NCBI GenBank assembly: GCA_013823245.1
Contig: PNLU01000001.1
Coordinates: forward strand, 29,031 to 93,030
Reading direction: 5' to 3'
Source: Alcanivorax sp.
GTDB lineage: Bacteria > Pseudomonadota > Gammaproteobacteria > Pseudomonadales > Alcanivoracaceae
DNA length: 64,000 bases
A program made the translations under genes and the position numbers. Numbering within the stretch: position 1 is the first letter of the stretch; each line of letters starts with the position of its first letter. The notes beneath the pieces are model-generated. The model ran no database searches and was not told the origin of the DNA. It saw only the letters and a list, made by a program, of their open reading frames with translations. This document shows, in pieces, positions 50,848 to 60,652 of this stretch.

Positions 50848-51441
50848 TCAGGAGGCCAGCGGCGGCGCCGCCGGGCCGCCGGGCCGGTACAGACGCCAGC
50901 CCCACCACCCCAGGGCCGCCGCCCCCAGCCAGGGGTCCAGCAGGTAGTGCCAGAGATTGCCTGCGGGCAACAGGCCCACCGCAAACCCGCACTGGGCTGC
51001 GACCAGCAGCAGGCACAGTGCATAGGCGCGCAGCACCCAGAGCCCCAGGCCGATGCACAGCAGCACCGTGGACAGCCGGAAGTCGCCAAAACCCAGCGCC
51101 CACAGGTCGCCGCTGACACTGCTCAAGGGCGGGAACCAGAGCACCGCAGCCAGGGGCGGCAGGGCGAGGATCAGCCAGCGTCGATCCTGAGTGGGCAACC
51201 AGGGCTCCGGTCGCGGCCACCAGGGGGTCAGCAGAAAGCCGAGCGCCAGCAGGCCGCTGGTCAGACTCAAGCCACCCAGACCGAGCCAGACACTGCCGGC
51301 CCAGCCCTGCATCGACAGCCCCAGCAGCACGCCACCTGCCACCAGCAGCGCTCGCGGCCAGGCCCCCCGCTGGCGAAGCAGCGCGGCGGCGAGAGCCGCC
51401 CACACCAGCGCAAAGATCACCACGGGCACCAGCTCAGTCAT
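50848..51441 (-). CDS. hypothetical multi-pass membrane protein
   Basis: Hydrophobic 197-aa ORF, overlaps the downstream end of 51434..52492. Confidence 0.65.
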   Translation of the reverse strand: MTELVPVVIFALVWAALAAALLRQRGAWPRALLVAGGVLLGLSMQGWAGSVWLGLGGLSLTSGLLALGFLLTPWWPRPEPWLPTQDRRWLILALPPLAAVLWFPPLSSVSGDLWALGFGDFRLSTVLLCIGLGLWVLRAYALCLLLVAAQCGFAVGLLPAGNLWHYLLDPWLGAAALGWWGWRLYRPGGPAAPPLAS

Positions 51442-52492
51442 CCCGGCTCTCCTGATTCAGCACGCCACCATCAGCCCGCAGGGCCATGTAATGCAGGCGG
51501 CAATCCTCCGCCTGCGGGTACACCAGATGCAATACGCCATCGCGACCACCATGCAGAGCGGGCGGCTGTTGCTGCAGACACGCGATGCGACTGCGCGCCA
51601 GTTCCTGCGGTGCCTGCCACTGCTGCCCCCCATCACGGCTGCGATGCCAGAACAGGCGCCCCGATGCATCACTGCGCAGCAGGCCCCAGTCCCGCGCATC
51701 CAGTCGCAATGCCGCCAGCGGCACCGGCGCCACGTCGGCCAGCGCCTGCAATGGCGCGGCAGGTGTCCAGCGTTGCCCCAGATCGGCGCTGGCCCGCCAC
51801 CGCGCTGCGCCAGCCGCCGCCGGTGCCAGCAGCGCCAGCAATTCCACTTCGCTCTCGCCCAGCAGCGTCAGTTGTTCCCCCGGCGCCGAAACGAACTGGC
51901 GCCCCGCCAGGCGGCCATCGGCAGATACCGAGTAGATGGCATTGCGGTCATCGAGGTCCACAATCATCCATATACCGCCATCCGCCAGAGGTAATCCCGG
52001 AGCACGCAGCACCGGGTTGCCCCCTGGTAGCGGCTGCACCTGCCCGGCGTGGCTGATCTGCCAGTCAGCGCCCGCACGCTGGCGTGCGCTGGCCAGCGCC
52101 GGGAAGGGACCGGGGCGAATGAAATGAATAACCAGGCTGTCATCCGCGAGGCGTTGCGGGACAAAGCCGCCTGCCAGCCAGCCCGCGCCGGGTTGCTCAT
52201 TCCCCAGCACACGGCGAGGTTCGGACCAGGCTGACGCGCCGGGCGCCCAGGCGCTGCCCCGGAGTTCGTCGTCCTGCGCCCAGAGCAGCTCTACACCGCC
52301 TTCCGCCGTGGCCACCCAGGCCGCATGCTGCCCCACCCGGGCAGGCATGGCGGGCGGGGCCCCGGTGGCGCGGGTCAGGGCTGGCGTGGTGGCCAGGCCG
52401 CTACCCGGCGTCCACAGAAACCCCGGCAGCCCGGCGAAATAGCCCAGCACCAGCAACGCGCCAATGCCCAGATGAATGATCCTGTTGCGCAT
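51434..52492 (-). CDS. exported/membrane-anchored protein with sialidase-like (BNR-type beta-propeller) character
   Basis: N-terminal TM MRNRIIHLGIGALLVLGYFAGLPGFLW; repeats such as RASADLGQRWTPAAPL and HRSRDGGQQWQAPQEL resemble BNR/Asp-box motifs. Confidence 0.6.
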   Translation of the reverse strand: MRNRIIHLGIGALLVLGYFAGLPGFLWTPGSGLATTPALTRATGAPPAMPARVGQHAAWVATAEGGVELLWAQDDELRGSAWAPGASAWSEPRRVLGNEQPGAGWLAGGFVPQRLADDSLVIHFIRPGPFPALASARQRAGADWQISHAGQVQPLPGGNPVLRAPGLPLADGGIWMIVDLDDRNAIYSVSADGRLAGRQFVSAPGEQLTLLGESEVELLALLAPAAAGAARWRASADLGQRWTPAAPLQALADVAPVPLAALRLDARDWGLLRSDASGRLFWHRSRDGGQQWQAPQELARSRIACLQQQPPALHGGRDGVLHLVYPQAEDCRLHYMALRADGGVLNQESRDD

Positions 52493-52644
52493 ATCCCCTC
52501 TCAATCCCACGTGCGATGCGGCGCAGAGTGTTCCAATCCACCAGCGCCGACGCAAGGACTTGTGCTGGTCTTCACCCACTGATAATTTGAACCAGTTCAA
52601 AAAAAGCCCACCCCTGACCAACAACAACAACAGTGGGGAACCTT

Positions 52645-54408
52645 ATGCCTTTCTCTCTGAAACGGGCCGGCCTCGTGGGGACGAGCCCCGACCATGATGC
52701 ACCGCATGATCCGCTGCGCATGGCCCGCCGCCTCGCTGATCAGGAAGATTTCAGCCGCCTGCTGCAGGACACCGCCGATATCGTTGTCCTGATCCAGGAC
52801 GCCCAGGGTCGTCTGCTGTCCGTCAACCGCTACGGCCGCTGGCTGTGCGGGCTGCCTGCCACACGCCTGCGGCGGCGTGCCTTTGCCAGCCTGCTGGAAG
52901 ATCCACCGTCTACCCTGACCACCGACCTTGCCCGCGTGGCAGCGGGCGCGCAACACGCGCTGCGCCACGAAAGCGCCCTGCGTCGCCCCGGCGGCGACAC
53001 CCTGCTGCTGTCCTGGTGGCACACCCTGTGGCGCTCCGGCGCAGGGGGCAAATCCCGCCTGGTCTCCATCGGCCTGGATATCTCTGACCAGCGCATTGCC
53101 GAGGCCCACATCGGCTGGCTGGCCAGCCACGATCCGCTGACCGGCCTGTTCAACCGCCGCCGCTTCCTGGAGGAAGGCCGCCGCTGGCAACAGGCCGTGC
53201 TCGCCGGAGAGCGGGACGGCTTCGCTCTGATGCTGCTGGACCTGGATCAATTCCGCGACATCAATGATCTCGGCGGCCCCCAACATGGCGACCGCTTGCT
53301 GCAACAGGTTGCCCGGGCATTAAGGGCCGACCTGCGTCAGTCGGACGTGATTGCCCGGCTCGGCGGCGATGAGTTTGGCATTCTGCTCGACACCACCCGC
53401 ATGTCGCGGATTCGCGATACCGCCGAGCGCTGCTGCAATGCCTTGGCGGGCCTGACCGTCACGCAACCGCTGCGCCAGGGTCTGACCCGCCTGCCGGTCA
53501 CCACAAGCATCGGCATCAGCCGCTTCCCCCAGCATGGGGACAGCATCGACACCTTGCTCGCCAACGCCGACATTGCGATGTATCAGGCCAAAAGCATCGG
53601 TCGCAATGCCTGGTGCCTGTTCGACGGCGATGACCTGCATCGCGCCCGTATCCACGAGCGGGTGTTCTGGGAGCAGCATGTGCGCGATCTGATTGCGGGC
53701 AGCCCCCTGACCCTGCATGGCCAGCCGATTATCAATGTGGCAACCGGCGAAGCCAGCCACCATGAAGCCTTGCTGCGCGTCAGTGACAACCACGGCGGCT
53801 GGCTGCCCACCCAGAACCTGATCAACGCCGCCGAGCAGGGCGCGATGATCCAGCAACTGGATGAGCGGGTGATTGACCGGGCCTGCCAACTGATCGGTAG
53901 CCCTGTGGCGGCGGCCTCCACCCTGGCAGTGAATCTGTCCGGATTATCGTTCCATAACCCCGGCCTGGTGGAACATGTGCGCCAGGCCATGCAACGTCAC
54001 AAGGTCCCGCGCGGCGCATTGATTTTCGAAATTACGGAAACCGCCGCCCTGGCCGATGTCGACAACACCGTGGAGGTGATGGAAGCCCTGCGCACGCTGG
54101 GCTGCCGCTTTGCCCTGGATGATTTCGGCGTCGGCTTCTCGTCCCTGTACTATCTGAAGAAACTGCCGGTGGATTTCGTCAAGATAGACGGCTCCTTTAT
54201 TCGCAACCTGGCGGACAACACCGAACACCGGGTGCTGATCCGCGCCCTGGTTGATGTGGCCCGCGCCTTCCATCTGCAGACCGTGGCCGAATGTGTCGAG
54301 GATGCCAGTGTCCTCGCGCTGCTGGCAGAACTGGGCGTGGACTATGCCCAGGGTTACCACCTCGGCAGACCCGCTCCCTTGCGACGACAGATGGTCCCGA
54401 AATGCTGA
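52645..54408 (+). CDS. PAS-GGDEF-EAL domain protein (cyclic-di-GMP turnover)
   Basis: PAS segment DIVVLIQDAQGRLLSVN; degenerate GGDEF LGGDEFGILLD; EAL variant HHEALLRV, DDFGVGFSSLYYLKKLPVDFVKIDGSFIRNL. Confidence 0.93.
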   Translation: MPFSLKRAGLVGTSPDHDAPHDPLRMARRLADQEDFSRLLQDTADIVVLIQDAQGRLLSVNRYGRWLCGLPATRLRRRAFASLLEDPPSTLTTDLARVAAGAQHALRHESALRRPGGDTLLLSWWHTLWRSGAGGKSRLVSIGLDISDQRIAEAHIGWLASHDPLTGLFNRRRFLEEGRRWQQAVLAGERDGFALMLLDLDQFRDINDLGGPQHGDRLLQQVARALRADLRQSDVIARLGGDEFGILLDTTRMSRIRDTAERCCNALAGLTVTQPLRQGLTRLPVTTSIGISRFPQHGDSIDTLLANADIAMYQAKSIGRNAWCLFDGDDLHRARIHERVFWEQHVRDLIAGSPLTLHGQPIINVATGEASHHEALLRVSDNHGGWLPTQNLINAAEQGAMIQQLDERVIDRACQLIGSPVAAASTLAVNLSGLSFHNPGLVEHVRQAMQRHKVPRGALIFEITETAALADVDNTVEVMEALRTLGCRFALDDFGVGFSSLYYLKKLPVDFVKIDGSFIRNLADNTEHRVLIRALVDVARAFHLQTVAECVEDASVLALLAELGVDYAQGYHLGRPAPLRRQMVPKC

Positions 54409-54552
54409 CTGACCAACGGTCTGCGCCAGGTCGGCCCCAACGCGTATAATCGGCCGCCGACCGGTTGCCGGGAATCATTTCCCGGCATCAGGCTCAAACG
54501 GAATTGACGGGCAGGAGCATGCCCGTGACCGGGAAAATCAGGAGCTTCCAGC

Positions 54553-55290
54553 ATGAAAATACCGGCAAACCTGCCGTACCGCCTCCTGGGCGTGGTCCTG
54601 CTCTGGCTGTTGATCGGCGCTGCCCGCGCTGACAACCTGCCCGCCGCCATGGAGGACCTGGACGACACCTGGCGCCTGGTCAGCGATCGCAATGATATCC
54701 AGGTGTACATGCGCCACCGGGATGACTCGCGCCTGAAAACCTTTCGTGGCGTCACCCGCATGACGCTGCGCGACCAGTACGCCCTGGCCGCTGTGCTGGA
54801 GGATTACGCCAGCTATCCGCGCTGGCTGCACTTTGTCGACGGCGCCGAGGAATTCGACCGCGATTCCCCGCTGCGCCGCTACCTGCGTTTCACCACCCAC
54901 TTGCCGTGGCCGCTGGCCAACCGTGAGGCGGTGTTGCAGGCGGACGTGGTGCAGACCCCCGGAGGCCCGGAGGGTGGGATCACCATCTATCTGAGCAATC
55001 GCCCGGAGCTGCTGCCTCCCACAGACCGCTATGTACGTTTCCCGGAAATGCAGGGCCTGATCTCAGTGGAATTTCTGGACGGCGACGAGGTCGAGTTGAC
55101 CTACCAGTTGATCCTGGATGCAGGCGGATACATTCCGACATGGTTATCCAATATCCTGCTGCGCGACGCCCCCTATTTCACCCTGGATCGCCTGCGCCGC
55201 ATCGTGCTGCGGCCTGAGTATCAGGGGCAGTATTACCCCTACCTGGATCTGCGCGGCCCCGGCCGGCCCGCCATATCTGCGCCTGAATAG
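54553..55290 (+). CDS. START-domain protein
   Basis: DTWRLVSDRNDIQVYMRHRDDSRLKTFRGVTRM...LPWPLANREAVLQADV. Confidence 0.85.
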   Translation: MKIPANLPYRLLGVVLLWLLIGAARADNLPAAMEDLDDTWRLVSDRNDIQVYMRHRDDSRLKTFRGVTRMTLRDQYALAAVLEDYASYPRWLHFVDGAEEFDRDSPLRRYLRFTTHLPWPLANREAVLQADVVQTPGGPEGGITIYLSNRPELLPPTDRYVRFPEMQGLISVEFLDGDEVELTYQLILDAGGYIPTWLSNILLRDAPYFTLDRLRRIVLRPEYQGQYYPYLDLRGPGRPAISAPE

Positions 55291-55388
55291 CACATCTGTA
55301 ACAATTCTGTTCTTTGCGCTGCACCCCCGGAAACGCTGCGTTATCATGACGACACGGTAATCGAAGAGCAGGACCGGGGAGCTGCGCG

Positions 55389-56135
55389 ATGCCAAGACTT
55401 GTTTACACCCTGTACATCTGGCTGGCGTTCATTCCGGTCATGGCACTGGTTACCCTGATCCTCGGCGCCTCCTGCCTGGCCACCGCGCCGTTCATCGGCC
55501 CGCGCCGTGCCGGGCGTTTCTATGCCGTACCCTGGTCCCGGATCGGCCTGGCCCTCAGTGGCATCTCGGTGCGCGTCGAAGGGAGCCACAATATCCGGCC
55601 CGGCCAGAGCTATGTGGTAGTGGCCAATCATCTGAGCCATATCGACATCTGGGTGCTGTACGGCTACCTGGGCATGGACATCCGCTGGGTCGCCAAGCAG
55701 GAAGTCCGGCGTATCCCCGTAGTGGGTATTTCCTGCGTCGCGCTGGGGCATGTCTTCATTGATCGGTCGCACCCGGACCGGGCCATTGCCAGCCTGAACG
55801 CCGCCAAACAGCAGATTGTCGACGGCACCAGCATCCTGTTTTTCCCCGAAGGCACCCGCAGCCGGGACGGCATGCTGCACGCGTTCAAGAAAGGGGCCTT
55901 CAGAATGGCCACTGACCTGGAACTGCCGGTGCTGCCGGTCAGCCTGTCAGGCACCCGTGACGCACTGCCCCCGGAAAGCCTGCGCTTCTCGCCGGGCCAG
56001 GTCGTGGTCAATATCCTGCCGTCGCTGACCGCGCGCGATCATTCCGACGAGGCCGTCGAGCAGCTGCTGCGCACCAGCCACGAACGCATCGCCAGTGCCA
56101 CGGAGCAACGCGAGCTGACCGCCTGCCCGCGTTGA
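55389..56135 (+). CDS. 1-acyl-sn-glycerol-3-phosphate acyltransferase (PlsC family)
   Basis: VVVANHLSHIDIWVLYG (NHxxxxD), FFPEGTRSRDG. Confidence 0.93.
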   Translation: MPRLVYTLYIWLAFIPVMALVTLILGASCLATAPFIGPRRAGRFYAVPWSRIGLALSGISVRVEGSHNIRPGQSYVVVANHLSHIDIWVLYGYLGMDIRWVAKQEVRRIPVVGISCVALGHVFIDRSHPDRAIASLNAAKQQIVDGTSILFFPEGTRSRDGMLHAFKKGAFRMATDLELPVLPVSLSGTRDALPPESLRFSPGQVVVNILPSLTARDHSDEAVEQLLRTSHERIASATEQRELTACPR

Positions 56136-56288
56136 CCTTCCCCACCGACCTTCCCTGGTCGAGAGCGCCGTCTTGGCAGAAATAACCCACCTCCGGGGCC
56201 GTGCGGCCAATTGTGACATCAGTCAATGTCACAATATACTCAGCGACTTGCTTGCACCCTTACTCAGGACACTCAGGAGACATTCCGC

Positions 56289-57131
56289 ATGAAGGTACTG
56301 GATAACCGCGTAGCCGTAATTACCGGCGCGGCGTCCGGCATTGGCCGCTCGCTGGCCCTGCAACTGGCTGACGCCGGCTGCAGACTGGCCATTTCCGACG
56401 TTAACGAGGCGGGCCTCAAGGACGTGACCGAAGCACTGAACGCCAAGGGTGCCGAGGTCCACAGCGAACGGCTGGACGTGGCAGACCGCGCCGCCTTTCA
56501 TGCCTACGCCGACCGCGTACACGCCCATTTCGGCGAAGTCCATCTGGTCATCAATAATGCCGGTGTCGCCCTGGGCGCCACCGTCGAAGACATGAGCTAC
56601 GACGATTTCGACTGGCTGATGGGCATCAACTTCTGGGGCGTGGTGCACGGCACCAAGGCGTTCCTGCCCTACCTGAAGCAGGCGGATGCCGGTCATATCG
56701 TCAATATTTCCAGCGTCTTCGGTCTGATCGGGGTCCCCACCCAGTCGGCCTACAACGCCGCCAAGTTCGCCGTGCGTGGCTTCACCGAGTCCTTGCGCAT
56801 GGAACTGGAAATCGAGGGCAGTCAGGTGTCCTGTACGTCGGTTCATCCCGGTGGCATCAAGACCAACATCGCTCGCAACGCGCGCATGAACGATGTCTCG
56901 CACATCACCGGCAGCGACTCGGAAAAGGCCATCGCCGACTTCGAGAAGATGTTCCGCACCACCGCCGATGAAGCCGCCCGCACCATCATCAACGGTATTC
57001 GCAACAACAAGCGCCGGGTGCTGATCGGCAGCGACGCCTACGCCATCGACACGATGCAGCGCTCCATGCCGACCCTGTACCAGAAGCTGATGATCAGCGG
57101 GCAGAAGCTGATGCGCAAACGTCAGGGATGA
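56289..57131 (+). CDS. short-chain dehydrogenase/reductase
   Basis: VAVITGAASGIGRSLALQLADAGCRLAISD, NNAGVALGATVEDM, YNAAKFAVRG. Confidence 0.93.
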   Translation: MKVLDNRVAVITGAASGIGRSLALQLADAGCRLAISDVNEAGLKDVTEALNAKGAEVHSERLDVADRAAFHAYADRVHAHFGEVHLVINNAGVALGATVEDMSYDDFDWLMGINFWGVVHGTKAFLPYLKQADAGHIVNISSVFGLIGVPTQSAYNAAKFAVRGFTESLRMELEIEGSQVSCTSVHPGGIKTNIARNARMNDVSHITGSDSEKAIADFEKMFRTTADEAARTIINGIRNNKRRVLIGSDAYAIDTMQRSMPTLYQKLMISGQKLMRKRQG

Positions 57132-57730
57132 TCAGCAAGCCTTTTTCACAGGCCTGCGACAATAACCGGGGGCCGATCCTTCGGGTGCTGCAACAGTACC
57201 TGAAGGCCCCCGGCACGCTGCTGGAACTCGGCAGTGGCACCGGCCAGCATGCGGCCTGGATGCCACATTTCCTGCCCCATATTCACTGGCAGCCCTCTGA
57301 TCTGCCTGAACGCCTCCCCGGCATTCGTGCCTGGCTGGCCGACAATCGCCCCGCCAATGTGGCAGACCCGCTGGTACTGGACATGGCGCAGCCCTGGCCA
57401 TCGCTGGCCTGCGACTACCTGCTCACCGTCAATACGTTCCACATCCTCGCGCAGGACGACGTCGCCCGCGCCATCCAGCACGCGGGCGAGCACTTGCCGG
57501 CTGGCGGGCTGTTTGTGGTGTATGGCCCCTTCAACTACGATGGGCGCTTCACATCAGAGAGCAATGCCCGGTTCAATGACTGGCTGCGGCAACAACATCC
57601 AGCCTCTGCCATTCGCGATATCGAGTGGGTCTGTGCGGCCATGAACGCCGCCGGCATGACACTGGAAGCTGACCAGGCCATGCCCGCCAACAACCGGACA
57701 CTGGTCTTCCGCCGTACAGCAGAAGAATAA
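57128..57730 (+). CDS. DUF938 family SAM-dependent methyltransferase
   Basis: FSQACDNNRGPILRVLQQYLKAPGTLLELGSGTGQHAAWMPHFLPHIHWQPSD. Confidence 0.93.
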   Translation: MISKPFSQACDNNRGPILRVLQQYLKAPGTLLELGSGTGQHAAWMPHFLPHIHWQPSDLPERLPGIRAWLADNRPANVADPLVLDMAQPWPSLACDYLLTVNTFHILAQDDVARAIQHAGEHLPAGGLFVVYGPFNYDGRFTSESNARFNDWLRQQHPASAIRDIEWVCAAMNAAGMTLEADQAMPANNRTLVFRRTAEE

Positions 57731-57794
57731 AGGTTCCCCTTGCCTGTGCATTTTTTCTACAATGACGGCCTTCAAAGCAGGACAGTAGAGCATT

Positions 57795-59144
57795 ATGTCG
57801 AACAGCGATAAGAGCTGGAGCCTGGATCAGTTCCAGGTCGAACCCAAAGACGGCGAAACCCGCTTTCATGATTTTGATCTCGCCCCCGCGCTGATGCGTG
57901 GTATCGCTGATCAGGGCTTTCAATATGCCACGCCGATTCAGGCCCAGGTGCTGACCCACACCCTGGCTGGCGCCGATGCCATCGGCCGCGCCCAGACCGG
58001 CACCGGCAAGACGGCCGCCTTTCTGATCACCATCATCAATGACCTGCTCAAGCACCCGATCGAGGTCAAACGCTACGCTGGTGAGCCACGCGCACTTATT
58101 GTGGCACCAACCCGCGAACTGGCCCTGCAGATCGAGAAAGACGCCCGCGCCCTGTGCAAGTACACCGATCTGCGTGTGATGAGCGTGGTCGGCGGCATGA
58201 ACTTCAATCGCCAGCAGGAGCGCCTGCAACGCTCACTGGTGGATATCCTGGTGGCCACCCCCGGCCGCCTGCTGGACTTCTGCACCCGCCGCGACCTGTG
58301 GCTGGACCGCGTCGAGGTGCTGGTGCTGGACGAAGCCGACCGCATGCTGGACATGGGCTTTATCCCCGACGTGAAGCGCATCGTGCGCCACACCCCGACC
58401 TCTGAATTCCGGCAAACCCTGCTGTTCTCCGCCACCTTCAATCAGGACGTGATGAACCTGGCACGGCGCTGGACCCAGGACCCGGAAGTGGTCGAGATCG
58501 AACCGGCCCAGGTGACCACCGAAACGGTGGAGCAGAAGGTCTATATCACTGAGACGTCGCAGAAATTTGCCCTGCTCTACAACCTGATCAACGAGCAGAA
58601 CCTGGACAAGGTGATGGTGTTCGCCAACCGCCGCGACATTACCCGGCGGGTGTGCGAGCGCCTGCAGAAGAAAGGCATGAACGCCGCCATGATTTCCGGT
58701 GACGTGCCGCAGAATCAGCGCCTGAAAACACTGGAGCGGTTCCGTAACGGCAAGGTGCGTGTACTGATCGCCACCGACGTCGCCGGTCGCGGCATTCATA
58801 TCGACGGCATCTCGCACGTGGTGAACTACAACCTGCCGGAAGACCCGGAGGACTATGTCCACCGTATCGGCCGTACTGGCCGCGCTGGCGCCAGCGGCAC
58901 CTCGGTCAGCTTTGCCTGCGAGGACGACGCCTTCCTGTTGCCGGAGCTGGAAAAGGCGATCGGCATGAAGCTGGAGTGCGAATATCCGCCGGAGGAACTG
59001 CTGACGGAAAAACCGCCCGCCCCCTCCCGCCGCGATCGTCCTGCACAGCAGGATGATGCTGCAAAGGATGCGAAGAAGGACACCACCCCGCCGTCTGATA
59101 CGGCAGAACAGGCACCCGCCGACGAGGAAAGCACTCGCGAGTGA
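57795..59144 (+). CDS. DEAD-box RNA helicase (RhlB/RhlE-like)
   Basis: [36 protein letters not shown]. Confidence 0.95.
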   Translation: MSNSDKSWSLDQFQVEPKDGETRFHDFDLAPALMRGIADQGFQYATPIQAQVLTHTLAGADAIGRAQTGTGKTAAFLITIINDLLKHPIEVKRYAGEPRALIVAPTRELALQIEKDARALCKYTDLRVMSVVGGMNFNRQQERLQRSLVDILVATPGRLLDFCTRRDLWLDRVEVLVLDEADRMLDMGFIPDVKRIVRHTPTSEFRQTLLFSATFNQDVMNLARRWTQDPEVVEIEPAQVTTETVEQKVYITETSQKFALLYNLINEQNLDKVMVFANRRDITRRVCERLQKKGMNAAMISGDVPQNQRLKTLERFRNGKVRVLIATDVAGRGIHIDGISHVVNYNLPEDPEDYVHRIGRTGRAGASGTSVSFACEDDAFLLPELEKAIGMKLECEYPPEELLTEKPPAPSRRDRPAQQDDAAKDAKKDTTPPSDTAEQAPADEESTRE

Positions 59145-59179
59145 GGCTCGCCAGCTGAAAGCCCCACCGGGGCGGCGAT

Positions 59180-60652
59180 TCAGCCCGCCCCGTCCGCCTC
59201 GCTCGGCGGCACCATCACCTCTTCCATACTGGCGTCATCGCTCCAGCCACCGCCCAGCGCCTTGAACAGGCCCGCAGTGGCCACCAGTTGATCACGTTGC
59301 ACCTGGGCATACGCCAGTTCGGCCTCCAGCAGCCCGCGCTCTGCATCCAGCAGGGTAATGAAATCCACAAAGCCTTCATCGTAGCGCGTGCGCGCCACGT
59401 CTCGGGTCCGGCTGAGCGCCGCCACCTGACGTTCTGCTGCCGCGATGCGTTCCAGGCTGGTTTCGTACAACGACAGCGCATCACGCACTTCATTGAAGGC
59501 CATCAACGCCGTCGCCCGGTACTGGATCTCGGCCTGATCGCGGGCGGCTTTCGCGGCATCCACATTGGCACGGCGGCGACCAAAATCCACCAGCGGCGCC
59601 ACCACCGACGCCCCGACGCCCCAGGTCCGCGCCTCACTGGTAAACAGATCATCGGACTCGATCGCAGCCGAACCGATCGCGGCGCGCAGGTTGATTTGCG
59701 GCAAGCGCGCCGCCTGGCCCATGCCGATGTCCGCCGTGGCGGCCATCAGTTCAGCTTCCGCCGCGCGGATGTCCGGACGGCGCTGCAACAGCTCCGAGGG
59801 CAATACCGCCGGCACCGCTTGCGGCAAGGCGATATCACCCAACTCGCCATCGCCAAAGGACAGTTCCGCCATCAACTGCGCCGGTGTCAGGCCCAGCAGC
59901 ACCGCCAGCGCGCCCTCCAGTTCATGCACCTGCTGGCGCTGCATGGGCAAACGCACGTTCAGCGCTTCCAGTTCAGCCTCGGCCTGCCGCAAGGTCAGCT
60001 CATCCGAATCACCGGCGTCACGGCGCAGCTGTTCGATTTCCACCGCGCGCTCACGTGAGGCCAGTGTCTGCTCGGTAATAGCCAACTCGCGTTGTGCGGT
60101 GCGCAGGTTCACATAGGTGGTCACCACATCGGTGATCACTTGCAGGCGCACCGCATCACGGCCAAAGGTGGTCTGCGCCAGCAAGGCGCGCGCCGCTTCT
60201 TCCTGACGCGCCACACGGCCCCACAGGTCGAGTTCATACCCGAGCACCGCCGACACGGAAAACGCATTGCGCACGCCGCCGAAGCCCGCCACCGGGAACG
60301 AGGCACCGGACTGGCGCTCACGCGCCGCTTCGCCCTGCGAATCCAGACTCGGCAGCCGCTCGGCGCGGGCAAAGCCCAGCCGCGCACGCGCTTCGCTGAC
60401 CCGCGCGATCTGCACCTGTACGTCCGGGTTATCCGCCAGCGCCAGCGCCACCACATGATTGAGATCCTCATCACCGAAGTGCGTCCACCAGTCCAGCCAG
60501 TGCCCGGCTTCCTCCGGTGACAGCAAGGCATGCTCGGGCCAGGCTTCAGGCAACGCCACGTCTGCCGCTTCATAGTCCGGCCCCACCATGCAACCGGCCA
60601 GCAGCAGGCCGCACAGCGATACCAGGCTGGTGCCGAAAAACGACTTACCCAT
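59180..60652 (-). CDS. RND efflux outer-membrane lipoprotein (NodT/OprM family)
   Basis: Lipobox [59 protein letters not shown]. Confidence 0.95.
   Translation of the reverse strand: MGKSFFGTSLVSLCGLLLAGCMVGPDYEAADVALPEAWPEHALLSPEEAGHWLDWWTHFGDEDLNHVVALALADNPDVQVQIARVSEARARLGFARAERLPSLDSQGEAARERQSGASFPVAGFGGVRNAFSVSAVLGYELDLWGRVARQEEAARALLAQTTFGRDAVRLQVITDVVTTYVNLRTAQRELAITEQTLASRERAVEIEQLRRDAGDSDELTLRQAEAELEALNVRLPMQRQQVHELEGALAVLLGLTPAQLMAELSFGDGELGDIALPQAVPAVLPSELLQRRPDIRAAEAELMAATADIGMGQAARLPQINLRAAIGSAAIESDDLFTSEARTWGVGASVVAPLVDFGRRRANVDAAKAARDQAEIQYRATALMAFNEVRDALSLYETSLERIAAAERQVAALSRTRDVARTRYDEGFVDFITLLDAERGLLEAELAYAQVQRDQLVATAGLFKALGGGWSDDASMEEVMVPPSEADGAG

Noticed and set aside
50269-52056. 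595-aa plus-strand ORF
   Set aside because: Gln/Pro/Arg-rich composition and opposite three plausible minus-strand genes; shadow ORF.
53320-53889. Minus-strand ORFs within the GGDEF/EAL gene
   Set aside because: Antisense to well-supported domains; no independent evidence.
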